Positions 51,113 to 60,598 of a stretch of 64,000 bases of DNA are shown here, piece after piece. Origin of the DNA: Caulobacter sp. 602-1 (GTDB taxonomy: Bacteria; Pseudomonadota; Alphaproteobacteria; Caulobacterales; Caulobacteraceae); contig NZ_RRYI01000001.1 in NCBI RefSeq assembly GCF_003931565.1, positions 310,001 to 374,000 of the forward strand. The letters are read 5' to 3'. The position numbers were made by a program, and so were the translations under genes. A model generated the notes under the pieces. The model searched no databases. It saw only the letters and a list, made by a program, of their open reading frames with translations, and was not told where the DNA came from. The number at the start of each line of letters is the position of its first letter. The stretch's first letter is position 1.

Positions 51113-52389
51113 CACGCCGCTTCCTGTTCGAGAAGCTCGCGGGGATCGCTGATCGCGCCCACGACGGCGGCGGCGGCCACCGAATAGGGCGAGCCCAGGA
51201 AGACCTTCGCGCCCGATGAGCCCATGCGGCCCTGGAAGTTGCGGTTGGTCGAGGAGATGCAAACCTCGCCCTGAGCCAGCACGCCGGCCCCGTAGCCCGC
51301 GCAGGCGCCGCAGCCGGACGGCATCAGCGTGGCGCCGGCTTCCATCAGCACCGAGAGCGTGCCGTCGGCGGCGGCCAAGGCCGTGGTTTTCGACGAGGCC
51401 GGCGCCACGAGCAGCCGCACGCCGGGCGCGACCTTGCGGCCCTTGAGCACGGTCGCGGCCATGCGCAGATCCTCGATCTTCGCCCCCACGCAGGCGCCGA
51501 TATAGGCTTGGTCGATCTTCTGGCCGGCCAGCTCACCGACGTCGAAGGTGTTGGCCGGTGAGTGCGGCGCGGCGATCTGCGGGGCGAGTTCCGATGCGTC
51601 GAAGACATGGGTCGCGGCGAAGACGGCGTCGGGATCGGAGGCGAGCGCCAGGGCGGCGACTTCGTCCTCCACAGGACGACCGCGCTCGCGCAGATAGGCG
51701 AAGGTGACGTCGTCGGGCGCGACGACGCCCGTCTCGGCTCCGAGTTCGGCGGCCATGTTGGCCAGCACCATTCTTTCGGGCATGCCCATGGCCTCGACGG
51801 CGGTCCCCGCGTACTCGATGGCGCGGAAGGCGTTGTCGAGGCCGAGCGTCTTGCAGAGACGCAACATGACGTCCTTGGCCGAGATCCCGCGCCGCAAGCG
51901 GCCGTTCAGGATCACGCGCACGGTCTCAGGGCATTGGAGCCAGGTCTCGCCTGTGGCCACGATGCCCGCCATGTCGGTCGCGCCATAGCCCGCCGCATAG
52001 GTTCCGAAGGCGCCGGCCGTCGGCGTGTGGCTGTCCCCGCCGGCGATAAAGGCGCCGGGGCGGATCAGGCCGTGGTCGGGCAGGAGCAGGTGGCTGATGC
52101 CAACCATGTCGAAGAAATTGCGCACGCCATAGTCGCGGACGAATTCACGGGTGACGCGCAGGATCTCGGCGGTCTCGGCGTCGACGGCGGGAACGTAGTG
52201 GTCGGAGACGATGACCACCTTGTCGGGGTCCCAGAGCCCGACGCCGAGCTCCTCGAGCATCGGGCGCCAACGGCGCGGGCCTGAGGAGTCATGAGCGAAG
52301 GCCAAGTCGACCTTGGCGGTCACCATCTGGCCGGGTTTGACGCTGTTCAAGCCGGCGGCGCGCGCGATGATCTTCTCGACCATTGTCAT
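51112..52389 (-). CDS. LeuC/DmdA-like aconitase-family hydratase large subunit 2
   Basis: A 425-residue aconitase-superfamily protein of the short type. It has [71 protein letters not shown] and an Fe-S site with Cys in [17 protein letters not shown] and [13 protein letters not shown]. The usual GSCTN reads GACVG, a departure from true isopropylmalate isomerase. The start at 52389 (MTMVEK) was chosen by homology; upstream ATGs exist to 52458. It heads the five-gene operon hydratase (two genes), lyase, NodB 2, NodB 1. Confidence 0.9.
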   Translation of the reverse strand: MTMVEKIIARAAGLNSVKPGQMVTAKVDLAFAHDSSGPRRWRPMLEELGVGLWDPDKVVIVSDHYVPAVDAETAEILRVTREFVRDYGVRNFFDMVGISHLLLPDHGLIRPGAFIAGGDSHTPTAGAFGTYAAGYGATDMAGIVATGETWLQCPETVRVILNGRLRRGISAKDVMLRLCKTLGLDNAFRAIEYAGTAVEAMGMPERMVLANMAAELGAETGVVAPDDVTFAYLRERGRPVEDEVAALALASDPDAVFAATHVFDASELAPQIAAPHSPANTFDVGELAGQKIDQAYIGACVGAKIEDLRMAATVLKGRKVAPGVRLLVAPASSKTTALAAADGTLSVLMEAGATLMPSGCGACAGYGAGVLAQGEVCISSTNRNFQGRMGSSGAKVFLGSPYSVAAAAVVGAISDPRELLEQEAA

Positions 52390-52626
52390 CGCGGCCCGGC
52401 TCTCCGCATCCCCGATCGCACCAGGCAACAGCTTGCTCTCCCCGCTCCTTCGCATCATGGGCCCACCCTAAGCGGCGGCGCGGATCCGTATAGGTCGAAG
52501 CTACAGCCTTATCCGCTGTGCGACCAAGACCGTCTCCGAACTGGCGATCCGGCCGGGCTCGGCGGAGTTGGAACGCGAGCACGAACCGATAGCGGCCGAT
52601 CCCAAAGTCCGGCCAGAGGAGCATCC
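52390..52626. promoter_or_regulatory. Divergent control region, hydratase 2 operon / gcdH
   Basis: A 237-base divergent gap between the hydratase and glutaryl-CoA dehydrogenase starts. It contains CCTAAGCGG near 52467-52475 and CTTATCCGC near 52507-52515; similar TAAGCGG and ATCCGC/CGGAT pieces recur before the IclR gene. That makes it a likely shared control point for both arms of the pathway. Confidence 0.4.
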
Positions 52627-53817
52627 ATGTCCGCCGCCCCGGGGCAAAGCCAGAAGACGTTTCGCTGGGAAGATCCATTCGACCTCGCCGCTCGACTCAC
52701 TGACGAAGAGCGGATGATCTGGGAGACAGCGCGGCAATACGCCCGCGAAAAGCTCATGCCCCGGGTCGTTGAGGCCTATGCCGAGGAGCGCTTCGACCGA
52801 GAGATCCTCACGGAAATGGGCGCGTTGGGCTTCCTCGGCCCGACCCTGCCCGAAGAGTACGGCGGCGCTGGCGTCAGCCACGTCGCCTATGGGCTCATCG
52901 CCCGCGAAATCGAGGCTGCCGATTCCGGCTATCGGTCCGCGATGAGCGTGCAATCCTCACTCGTCATGTATCCGATCCATGCCTTCGGCTCCGAGGCGCA
53001 GAAGCGGAAGTTCCTGCCGGCCATGGCGGCGGGCGAGGTGGTGGGGTGCTTCGGCTTGACCGAACCCGACGGCGGCTCCGATCCGGCCTCCATGCGCACG
53101 GTCGCCAAAAAGGTTGACGGCGGCTATGTGCTCAATGGCGCCAAGATGTGGATCACCAACAGCCCCATCTGCGACGTGGCCATCGTTTGGGCCAAGCTCG
53201 ACGGCGTGATCCGCGGCTTCCTTGTCGAGCGGGGCGCGGAAGGCTTCAGAACACCCACGATCCGCAACAAGCTGTCGTTGCGCGCCTCCGTCACTGGAGA
53301 GATCGCGCTGGCCGACGTGTTCGTGCCCGAGGACATGATCTTGCCGGGCGTATCGGGCCTGCGCGGGCCGTTCTCCTGTCTCAACAAGGCGCGCTACGGG
53401 ATCGCCTGGGGCGCCATGGGCGCCGCCGAGTTCTGCCTCCACGCCAGCCGCGACTATGTCTCCAGCCGCTCGCTATTCGGGCGCTCGCTCGCGTCGCGTC
53501 AGCTCGTCCAGAAGAAGCTCGCCGACATGCAGACCGAGATCGCGCTCGGCTTCGAAGGGGCCTTGGCGCTCGGCCGGCTGCTCGACGAGGGGGCGTGGGT
53601 TCCCGAGGCCATCTCGATGATGAAGCGCAACAACTGCGGCAAGGCGCTCGACATCGCCCGTGTCGCTCGCGATATGCACGGCGGCAACGGAATTTCCGGC
53701 GAGTATCACGTCATGCGTCACGCCGCGAACCTCGAGACGGTGAACACCTACGAGGGCGCCCATGACGTCCACGCCCTGATCCTGGGCCGCGCCATCACCG
53801 GCGAGAGCGCCTTCTAG
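52627..53817 (+). CDS. gcdH: Glutaryl-CoA dehydrogenase
   Basis: A 396-residue acyl-CoA dehydrogenase with features diagnostic for glutaryl-CoA dehydrogenase: [18 protein letters not shown] with the substrate-carboxylate Arg103, [68 protein letters not shown] and catalytic Glu376 in [20 protein letters not shown]. It converts glutaryl-CoA to crotonyl-CoA and CO2 using FAD/ETF. From memory it is very similar to the human enzyme over long stretches. It is divergent from the hydratase-lyase operon and 29 bases before an amidohydrolase gene. Its presence implies that the cluster makes glutaryl-CoA. Confidence 0.96.
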   Translation: MSAAPGQSQKTFRWEDPFDLAARLTDEERMIWETARQYAREKLMPRVVEAYAEERFDREILTEMGALGFLGPTLPEEYGGAGVSHVAYGLIAREIEAADSGYRSAMSVQSSLVMYPIHAFGSEAQKRKFLPAMAAGEVVGCFGLTEPDGGSDPASMRTVAKKVDGGYVLNGAKMWITNSPICDVAIVWAKLDGVIRGFLVERGAEGFRTPTIRNKLSLRASVTGEIALADVFVPEDMILPGVSGLRGPFSCLNKARYGIAWGAMGAAEFCLHASRDYVSSRSLFGRSLASRQLVQKKLADMQTEIALGFEGALALGRLLDEGAWVPEAISMMKRNNCGKALDIARVARDMHGGNGISGEYHVMRHAANLETVNTYEGAHDVHALILGRAITGESAF

Positions 53818-53846
53818 AATGACCCGCAAGCAAGGGAGTTGAACCG

Positions 53847-54539
53847 ATGACGGATCTTGTCTTCGAACCAACCATGGTCCGCGAGCACAAAACCGCGCGC
53901 GAGCTCTACGATGTCGTGAAAGCCAACCCCGCCCGGGCGCGGTTCGGCTTTGGCGAGAAGCTGGCGATCATGAATATCGACTTTCAGCAGGCCTATACGC
54001 GGCCCGATCTGTTTCCGAAGAGCGCCTATGTCACCGACCCGAGGCAGATCGAACACACCAACCGCATATCGGCCCTCGCGCGCGCCAAGGGCATGCCAGT
54101 GATCTGGAGCCGCGTCGCCTATAAGCCCGACGGGGGCGACGCGGGCGTCTGGGGTACGCGAACCGATACGCCAGATTCCCTGCAGAACATTAAGTACGAG
54201 AGCGAGCGCCATCTGTTCGATCCGCGGGTGGAGATCGACGAAGCGCGCGACCTCGTGTTCACCAAGCGGATGCCATCGGCCTTCTTCGAGACGCCGCTGG
54301 CCAGCTACCTCGTCTGGCACAAGGTCGACACCGTCGTGATCACCGGTGGCTCGACCTCGGGCTGCGTGCGGGCGACGGCGGTGGACTCGCTCTCCCACGG
54401 CTACCGCACCATCGTTCCGGAGCAGTGCGTCGCCGACAAGCATGAGAGCTACCACTTCGCCAATCTAACCGACCTTCTGCTCAAGTACGCCGATGTGGTT
54501 GATGTCGGTGAGGTCGAGGCCTGGCTTTCCGCGCGGTAG
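53847..54539 (+). CDS. Isochorismatase-fold amidohydrolase (maleamate amidase-like) C
   Basis: A 230-residue cysteine hydrolase with triad D45 (AIMNIDFQQAYT), K140 (VFTKRMPSAFFET) and C173 (GGSTSGCVRATAVDSL). TSGCVRA plus FANLTDLLLKYADVVD place it with N-carbamoylsarcosine amidases and maleamate amidohydrolases. The N-terminal 40 residues are an extra helical segment. It would release ammonia from a half-amide made by an imide hydrolase. It shares an operon with gcdH, and its stop abuts that of the convergent CoA-transferase. Confidence 0.92.
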   Translation: MTDLVFEPTMVREHKTARELYDVVKANPARARFGFGEKLAIMNIDFQQAYTRPDLFPKSAYVTDPRQIEHTNRISALARAKGMPVIWSRVAYKPDGGDAGVWGTRTDTPDSLQNIKYESERHLFDPRVEIDEARDLVFTKRMPSAFFETPLASYLVWHKVDTVVITGGSTSGCVRATAVDSLSHGYRTIVPEQCVADKHESYHFANLTDLLLKYADVVDVGEVEAWLSAR

Positions 54540-55763
54540 TCAGATCGCGCCCTTCGACGCCAGGCTGTCGAGCGCGTCCTCCGAAAGCCCCAGGCGTTCG
54601 GCCAGAACGGCGCGGGTGTCGGCGCCCAGGGCCGGCGGCGCCAAGCGATACTCCAGCGGCGTCCGCGAAAGCCGGATCGGCGAGGCGACGGTGCGGATCG
54701 GCGCTTCAAGGTCGTCGCGGGCCTGCTCGACCACGGCGCCGCGCGCGATCGCTTGAGGTTCGGCGAAGGCCTGGGCGACCGAATTGATCGGGCCGCAAGG
54801 CACGCCGGCGCGATCGAGCAGTCGCGCCCATTCCGCCGTCGTGCGTCCGCGCAAATGCGACCTCAGGACCTCCACGAGCTCGGCTCTGTTCCTGACGCGC
54901 GAGGCGTTGGTCTGGAACCTCGGATCGGTCGCCAGTTCGTCGTCGCAAAGGGCCGCGAAGGCGCGAAACTGGGCGTCGTTGCCGATCGCCAGGACCAGGG
55001 CGCCGTCAGCGGTCTCGAACACCTGATAGGGAACCAGGTTCGGGTGAGCATTGCCCAGCCGCCCGGGCGATCGCCCCGAAGCCAGGTAGTTCGACGCCTG
55101 GTTGGCGAGCATGCTCAGCTGGACGTCGAACAAGGCCAGATCGATGTGCTGACCCTGCCCGGTCGCCCGCACGTGCAGCAGGGCCGCCAGGATCGCGGTC
55201 GCCGCGTACATGCCGGTGAACAGGTCGACGACGGCCACGCCCGTCTTCATGGGCTCGTCGCCCGGCGCGCCGGCGGGTTGGCCCGTGATGGACATCAGTC
55301 CGCCCATGGCCTGGATCATGGCGTCGTAGCCAGCGCGACTGGCCTCCGGCCCCGTCTGGCCAAAGCCGGTGATCGAACAGTAGATCAGCCGGGGGTTCAG
55401 CTTGGCGAGACTGGCGTAGTCGAGACCATGGCGGCCGAGTCCGCCCACCTTGAAGTTTTCGACGAGAATGTCGGCCTGCATCGCCAAGGCGCGGACGATG
55501 TCTCGACCTTCCTCGGTCGCCAGGTTCGCGGTGACCGACCTTTTGTTGCGGTTGGCCGAAGTGAAGTAGGCCGCGTCGCGGCGCGCGTCCGCCTCGTTGT
55601 CACCGTCGAGGAACGGCGGGCCCCAGGCGCGGGTGTCGTCGCCCGCGCCAGGCCGTTCGATCTTGACCACTTCGGCGCCCAGATCGGCAAGTGTCTGGGT
55701 CGCCCATGGCCCCGCGAGCACGCGCGTGAGATCCAGCACCGTTACGCCCCTAAGAGGTCCCAA
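54540..55763 (-). CDS. Class III CoA-transferase (glutarate/SUGCT-like)
   Basis: A 407-residue CaiB/BaiF family protein. It has MGPLRGVTVLDLTRVLAGPW, DLGAEVVKIERPGAGDDTRAWGPP, RNKRSVTANL, YCSITGFGQTGPEASRAGYD, active-site Asp213 in LALFDVQLSM, VPYQVFETADG and GVPCGPINSVAQAFAEPQ. The N-terminal third reads very much like human succinyl-CoA:glutarate CoA-transferase (SUGCT). It would activate glutarate or a similar dicarboxylate to its CoA ester for GcdH. The 104-base gap to the upstream lyase-like gene suggests one transcript. Confidence 0.92.
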   Translation of the reverse strand: MGPLRGVTVLDLTRVLAGPWATQTLADLGAEVVKIERPGAGDDTRAWGPPFLDGDNEADARRDAAYFTSANRNKRSVTANLATEEGRDIVRALAMQADILVENFKVGGLGRHGLDYASLAKLNPRLIYCSITGFGQTGPEASRAGYDAMIQAMGGLMSITGQPAGAPGDEPMKTGVAVVDLFTGMYAATAILAALLHVRATGQGQHIDLALFDVQLSMLANQASNYLASGRSPGRLGNAHPNLVPYQVFETADGALVLAIGNDAQFRAFAALCDDELATDPRFQTNASRVRNRAELVEVLRSHLRGRTTAEWARLLDRAGVPCGPINSVAQAFAEPQAIARGAVVEQARDDLEAPIRTVASPIRLSRTPLEYRLAPPALGADTRAVLAERLGLSEDALDSLASKGAI

Positions 55764-55867
55764 AAGCCCGCTCTCCTAATTTGGCGAGAACACTAGCGTC
55801 ACCGGGGCGGTCGACGAGGGGGCTCGCGCGCGCTACCCGAACTGCGGATAGCGGCGCACGGAAGGCG

Positions 55868-56683
55868 TCAGGATTTCACGACTCCGATGGGCCGAAGCCG
55901 GCGCGGTGGCGTGAGGCCGCTCAGCGCCCGCGGCGCGGCTTGCGACATAGCGTTCAGGAGGGCGAACGGGCTCAACGCCATCGCATAGCCGAGATCTTCC
56001 AGCACCGCCGCCGTCATACCTTCGCCGCGGTCGAACTCGAGGTCGTAGATCAACGGGATGCGGCCGGCGAAGTGCGCCGCCACCCGCTGTGCTGACGCGC
56101 GATCCGAAGCGCGATCCACCAGAATCAGGTCGGCGCCGGCTTCGAGATAGGCCTCCAGGCGGTCGAGCGCCGCGGCCAAGCCTTCAACACCCGCGGCCTG
56201 GGTGCGGACGATGATCAAGGCGTCCGCCCGCGTGTCGAGAGCCGCCTTGAGCTTACCGATCATGTCGGCCGGACGGACGACAATGTCGCCAGCGCCCTCC
56301 TGCGCGCTGCCGGGGCTGACGGCGTCCGAGATGTTGATCGCCGAGGCGCCGGCGCGCTCGAACAGCTTAACCGTCCGGATGACGTTGAGCGCGTTGCCGT
56401 ATCCAGCCTGGGCGTCGACGATCAAAGGCAGATCGGAGCTTTCGCGGATGGACCGCGTGAGGTCGGCGATCTCTCCGAACGTGACCTGATCCTCGTCGGG
56501 GCGACCGTACCGGGCCATGGCCACCGTACGGGGCGACAGACCGAGAGCGACGGCCCCGGCTTCGGCGGCGATACGGGCGCTGAAGGCGTCCCAGCAGCCC
56601 GGCGCCGCCAGCAGGCCGCCGCCGCCCCGCGCGCGCGCGGCCACCATGGCTTCGAAGTTCGACACGTGGGCCTTTGCGGCCAT
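55868..56683 (-). CDS. Degenerate isocitrate lyase/PEP mutase superfamily protein
   Basis: A 271-residue barrel protein from the chosen start MAAKAHVS. It keeps the superfamily frame (LLAAPGCWDAFSARIAAEAGAVAL, LIVDAQAGYGNALNVIRTV) but the second metal-site Asp is Gln92. The KRCGH loop is replaced by DAVSPGSAQEGAGD (120-133), so the catalytic Cys is missing. It may be a lyase with altered chemistry (decarboxylase- or hydrolase-like) or a non-catalytic protein. A GGGGGA site supports 56683; ATGs to 56755 are open. It is divergent from the IclR gene. Confidence 0.85.
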   Translation of the reverse strand: MAAKAHVSNFEAMVAARARGGGGLLAAPGCWDAFSARIAAEAGAVALGLSPRTVAMARYGRPDEDQVTFGEIADLTRSIRESSDLPLIVDAQAGYGNALNVIRTVKLFERAGASAINISDAVSPGSAQEGAGDIVVRPADMIGKLKAALDTRADALIIVRTQAAGVEGLAAALDRLEAYLEAGADLILVDRASDRASAQRVAAHFAGRIPLIYDLEFDRGEGMTAAVLEDLGYAMALSPFALLNAMSQAAPRALSGLTPPRRLRPIGVVKS

Positions 56684-56955
56684 GCTCGTCAGTTCCCCCG
56701 AGAGTCCAACGGGAAATAGCTTTGTAAGCATAGGGAGAGCTTTCGAAACCGTCACGCGTTGGGTGCCTAACCCTCGGCGGGCGCCCGCAACTTAATCCGC
56801 TTAGCCGCTGGTCGGTCGTTTAGGCGAGCCAAACTTCCTATCCGGCTCGATTGAAGTTCAAATTTTATCGCCTGGCGGATAAATATGGCTAAGCGGTTCG
56901 CGAGCGTGGAATCCGGCACAGAGTTTCGAACAATGTTCTGAGGAGAGCTCGCCAA
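56684..56955. promoter_or_regulatory. IclR / lyase-3 divergent control region with inverted repeat
   Basis: A 272-base divergent gap. CCGCTTAGCC (56797-56806) and GGCTAAGCGG (56887-56896) form an exact 10-base inverted pair 80 bases apart. CGGATAAAT (56876-56884) lies next to the second arm and repeats a sequence before the NCS1 permease. A GGTTCGCGAGC element follows. IclR regulators commonly autoregulate, so this is the prime place for its operator. The ribosome site for the + gene is GAGGAG. Confidence 0.5.
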
Positions 56956-57753
56956 ATGGAAAAAGGCGTTCCCATTCGGTCCGTTACCCGAAGCCTGGCC
57001 GTCCTGCGGGCGATCAACCGCGCCGGCTCCTTGTCGATGATGGATATCGCCGTTCAGTCGAAGGTTCCCTATCCGACCGCCTGTCGGATTGTGCAGACCT
57101 TGCTGCACGAGGGCATGATCGAGCGGGAGCCCGCCAGAAAGCACTATCGCCCGACGGCGCTCGTTCAGACGCTCGCCAGCGGTTACCAGGACTTCAGCCG
57201 GGTCACCTCAATCGCGCGCCCCCATATCGTCGCCCTGACGAAGAAGCATCTCTGGCCGATGTTGATCGCCACCCGCGTCGGGCAATCGATGATGGTGCGC
57301 GACAGCACCCATGCCCTGACATCGTTGAGCTTCAACAACTACCATCCTGGCGACACCTTCCCCTTGCTCGAGTGCGCGTCCGGGCGGGCCTACATGGCGT
57401 TCGCCACCGAAGAGGAGAGGGCGGGCATTCTGGAGAGCATCGACGAGGTCGGGCCGGGAATCGATCCGCATACGCTATCGCTGTTCCAGTCGGGCATCCT
57501 GTTTGAAGAGATCCGCGACGCGGGCTATGCGACGCGCGCCAGGAACCGCTTCACCTCCACGCCGGGCAAGACGTCCTCGATCGCCGCGCCCATTTTCGAA
57601 GACGGCGTGGTCTGCGGCGCGTTGACGCTGGTGTTCTTCTCTTCCGCGATAAAGATGGACGAGGCCGCCAGCCGCTACGCCGACGATCTGATCGCGGCCG
57701 CCCGGATGATCAGCGATGAGCTGCGGGACGTTCAGGGCCGCGCGGCCGCCTGA
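56956..57753 (+). CDS. IclR-family transcriptional regulator (MhpR-like)
   Basis: A 265-residue protein with an N-terminal winged helix (SVTRSLAVLRAINRAGSLSM, YPTACRIVQTLLHEGMIERE) and an IclR effector domain (RVGQSMMVRDSTHALTSLSF, FPLLECASGRAYMAFATEEE, TPGKTSSIAAPIFEDGVVCG). The layout is close to MhpR/PcaR-type activators of aromatic and dicarboxylic acid catabolism. It is the only regulator in the 33-kb catabolic cluster and is divergent from lyase 3 and the CoA-transferase, so it is the probable pathway regulator. Confidence 0.93.
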   Translation: MEKGVPIRSVTRSLAVLRAINRAGSLSMMDIAVQSKVPYPTACRIVQTLLHEGMIEREPARKHYRPTALVQTLASGYQDFSRVTSIARPHIVALTKKHLWPMLIATRVGQSMMVRDSTHALTSLSFNNYHPGDTFPLLECASGRAYMAFATEEERAGILESIDEVGPGIDPHTLSLFQSGILFEEIRDAGYATRARNRFTSTPGKTSSIAAPIFEDGVVCGALTLVFFSSAIKMDEAASRYADDLIAAARMISDELRDVQGRAAA

Positions 57754-57874
57754 CGCTATCCGACAGGCGGCGCCGGGCGCGGCCATTTTCGGCCCTACGC
57801 CTGCCGGTTCCACTCCGGCATCTCGGCGGCCTCGCGCGCTGGCGGGGCTTGAGCCACCTTGCCGTAGACGACCT

Positions 57875-58438
57875 CTAGGTCCTGACCTCGTGCTTCACGG
57901 TCCCGCCGACGAACAGGTAGGCGACGCCCGTGCTGATGAAGTTGAAGCCGAGGATCACGCCCAGCGAGATCAGAGAGGTCCCAGGCAGGCCCGAGACGAT
58001 GGCGAGCGACAAAAGGATGCTCGTCACGGCGGACACCAGCATCCAGGCCCAGCCCTTTTCGGGCCGCAGATGGAACGCCAGCATCATTTCGAACGCGCCC
58101 TGGACCATGAAGAGCGCGCCAAGGCAGATGGTCAGGCCAAGCGCGCCGACGTCCGGGCGCATCAGAATGAAGACGCCCCCGGCGATCGACAGGAGCGAAC
58201 TCAGGAGGGCGCCGAAGAAGGGGCCCGCCTCGCGGATCGAGAAGGACGCGAACAGCGTCGCCAGGCCGAAGATGAAGACCAGCCAGCCCACGAAGGCGGT
58301 GGCCACCAGGGTCGAAAGAACGGGGAACACCAGCGCCGCGATCCCGACCACCAGCAGCGCGCCGCCGAGCCACATCAGGCGGTTGGCCCCTTTTTGGATC
58401 TGAACGCCAAAGGGGCTCTCGATATGCGAGGTGGTCAT
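57875..58438 (-). CDS. HdeD-family membrane protein
   Basis: A 187-residue protein with six hydrophobic segments in pairs (LMWLGGALLVVGIAALVFPV, ATAFVGWLVFIFGLATLFAS, LLSSLLSIAGGVFILM and so on), typical of DUF308/HdeD acid-resistance proteins. The start at 58438 is preceded by GAGGAG eight bases upstream; a further ATG 21 bases up is in frame. Stress-related; not obviously tied to the catabolic genes. Confidence 0.88.
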   Translation of the reverse strand: MTTSHIESPFGVQIQKGANRLMWLGGALLVVGIAALVFPVLSTLVATAFVGWLVFIFGLATLFASFSIREAGPFFGALLSSLLSIAGGVFILMRPDVGALGLTICLGALFMVQGAFEMMLAFHLRPEKGWAWMLVSAVTSILLSLAIVSGLPGTSLISLGVILGFNFISTGVAYLFVGGTVKHEVRT

Positions 58439-58673
58439 GACTTTGCTCCTCTTGACCATGCGGTGCGGCCTCGGCGCCCAGCGCCGCCAAGCCGACGGAT
58501 GCGCCTGTCCGATCGGGCTCCCATCCGAGACCCCACAATGCGCGGCGGGCGCGGCTCCGTATTGATCGCCGTCAAGCTTCCCCGCGGGCGATGCGGGACG
58601 TCATGGTGCGTTGGAAGCAGGGAACGGTGCGCGGGCCTTCGAAAGACGGGCCCGGGTCAGGCTTTGGAGGCGC

Positions 58674-58922
58674 TCAGGCGGCCTCGGACCGGGCGGTTTC
58701 GAAATTCGACGGCGTTGTCTGTATCCGCCGCGCCAGTCGCGCCTGGATCCGTTCCCAGGTCTTCAGCTTGATCGGCTCGCCCTTGCGCAGCTTGGTCCAG
58801 GTCGTCTCGCTGATCCCGTAGACGTCGGTCAGGTGCTCGCGGGTGATCGCCGGCAGGGCGGCCTTCAGGGCTTCGAAGCGCTCGAGGCTAATGGTGATGG
58901 TCTGGATCACGTCGAACTCCAA
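58674..58922 (-). CDS. Small hypothetical protein
   Basis: An 82-residue protein with a helical, helix-turn-helix-like middle ([23 protein letters not shown]...). It could bind DNA, but it is too short and unknown to assign. It is separated from its neighbours by 235 and 76 bases. No family is recognised. Confidence 0.6.
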   Translation of the reverse strand: MEFDVIQTITISLERFEALKAALPAITREHLTDVYGISETTWTKLRKGEPIKLKTWERIQARLARRIQTTPSNFETARSEAA

Positions 58923-58998
58923 TGGGCGTCTAAAGAGGCGCGGCCGGCGCCCGGGAGGACGGCGCCGGCCGCTGACGATCGCTTGGGGGAAGCGATCG

Positions 58999-60483
58999 TT
59001 ATTCGCGTCCCGCCGAGGCGGGCTTGCGGTAGTCCAGAGCCGGCGGGCGGTCGCCCAGCATGGCCTTGTAGGCGAAGTTGGGGCCGCGACGCTGGTCCAG
59101 TTCGGCCTTCGCCTTCTTGACGACGTCGGGATTGGAGAAGAGATCCGCGCCGGTCAGGGCCAGGGTCTTGGCGGCGTTGACCGCGCCCTTGACGCCGATC
59201 GAGGAGCCGGCGGCGGCCACGTTCTGCCAGCTGTGTCCGGCCGAGCCCGGAACGAAGGTGGCGGTGCCCAGGCCGACGGTCGGGGTGACCCAGCTGATGT
59301 CGGAGACGTCGGTCGAGCCGCCGCCGCCTTCCAGCTCGATCTTGTAGGGTTCGATCGTCTTGACAGTGTCGATCGACGGCGCGCCGGGCAGGGTCTCCTG
59401 CATCTTCTTGGCGAAGGCCTGCTCCTCGGGAGTCCAGGTAATGCCGCCGACCTTGCGCAGGTTGGCGTCCATGACGCGGCCAAGGGTGTCGTTGGGCAGC
59501 AGGGCGTAAACGCCGCCGGTGATTTCCTTGTCGACCGTCGTGCCGGTGGCCAGGGCCGCGCCCTCGGCGGCCTTCTCGACCCGCGACCAGACGTCCTTGA
59601 CGACGGCGGGATCGGGGTGGCGGACGTAGTAATAGACCTCGGCGAAGTCGGGGACGACGTTGGGCGCGGTGCCGCCGGCGGTGATCACATAGTGGATGCG
59701 CGTCTTGTCGGGGGTGTGCTCGCGCAGGAAGTTGGTGGCCACGTCCATGACCTCGACGCCGTCCAGCGCCGAACGGCCCTTCTCGGGCGCGCCGGCGGCG
59801 TGGGCCGAAATGCCGTGGAAGCGGAACTTGCCGCTGATATTGGCCATCGACACGCCCTGAACGGCCGAGTTCGCGTTGGCCGGATGCCAGTGCAGCGTGG
59901 CGTCGACGTCGTTGAACAGGCCGTCGCGGACCAGATAGACCTTGCCCGAGCCGCCTTCCTCGGCGGGCGTGCCGAACACGCGCAGCTCGCCCTTGATGTT
60001 GTTCTTGACCATCCAGTCCTTGATGGCGACGGCGGCGCCGACCGAGGCCGCGCCGAACAGGTTGTGGCCGCAGCCGTGGCCGGCGATCTGGCCAGGGATC
60101 GCGGTCTTCACCGGCGCGGCGGTCTGGGCCAGGCCGGGCAGGGCGTCGAATTCGGCGAGGATGGCGATGACCGGGCCGGCGCCGTTCTTGAAGCTGGCCA
60201 CGAAGGCGGTGGGTTCGCCCGCGACGCCGGCCTTCACGTCGAACCCGGCCGCCTTCAGCTGGCCTTGCAGCAGGGCCGAGCTCTTGACCTCCTGATAGCC
60301 GACCTCGGCGAAGCCCCAGATCTTCAGGGCCGCGTCCTGGATCTGCGGGGCGTCAGCGTCGACGGCCTTGAGGATCTGGGCGCGGGCGGCGTCGCTGAGC
60401 GGCGCGGCTTGGGCCTGGGTCATGAGCACGCCCGTCGCCATGCTGGCGGACAGAAGGGCGAGCTTCAGAGCGGAAAGCTTCAT
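58999..60483 (-). CDS. Exported M20-family amidohydrolase (AbgB-like)
   Basis: A 494-residue protein with a signal peptide ending in TQAQA. It has metal-site motifs [57 protein letters not shown] and PGSAGHSWQ. It is close to p-aminobenzoyl-glutamate hydrolase subunit B and other periplasmic amidohydrolases that cut aminoacyl amides. Single gene; 115 bases separate it from fecR. Confidence 0.92.
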   Translation of the reverse strand: MKLSALKLALLSASMATGVLMTQAQAAPLSDAARAQILKAVDADAPQIQDAALKIWGFAEVGYQEVKSSALLQGQLKAAGFDVKAGVAGEPTAFVASFKNGAGPVIAILAEFDALPGLAQTAAPVKTAIPGQIAGHGCGHNLFGAASVGAAVAIKDWMVKNNIKGELRVFGTPAEEGGSGKVYLVRDGLFNDVDATLHWHPANANSAVQGVSMANISGKFRFHGISAHAAGAPEKGRSALDGVEVMDVATNFLREHTPDKTRIHYVITAGGTAPNVVPDFAEVYYYVRHPDPAVVKDVWSRVEKAAEGAALATGTTVDKEITGGVYALLPNDTLGRVMDANLRKVGGITWTPEEQAFAKKMQETLPGAPSIDTVKTIEPYKIELEGGGGSTDVSDISWVTPTVGLGTATFVPGSAGHSWQNVAAAGSSIGVKGAVNAAKTLALTGADLFSNPDVVKKAKAELDQRRGPNFAYKAMLGDRPPALDYRKPASAGRE

Positions 60484-60598
60484 GGAACGGTTTCCCCGGT
60501 GGCGAAGGACGACGCCAGACAGGCGCCCATCTATACGACGTAGGGCGAAGAGCGCTCCTCACCTGGAGCGTGAAAAATTTGTCGGGCCGCGCGGCGCG

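Noticed and set aside
24924..57753. Anaerobic nicotinate fermentation pathway of Eubacterium barkeri type
   Set aside because: The hydratase and lyase fit, but nicotinate hydroxylase, enamidase, methyleneglutarate mutase and methylitaconate isomerase are all absent, and the imidase-like genes would be unexplained.
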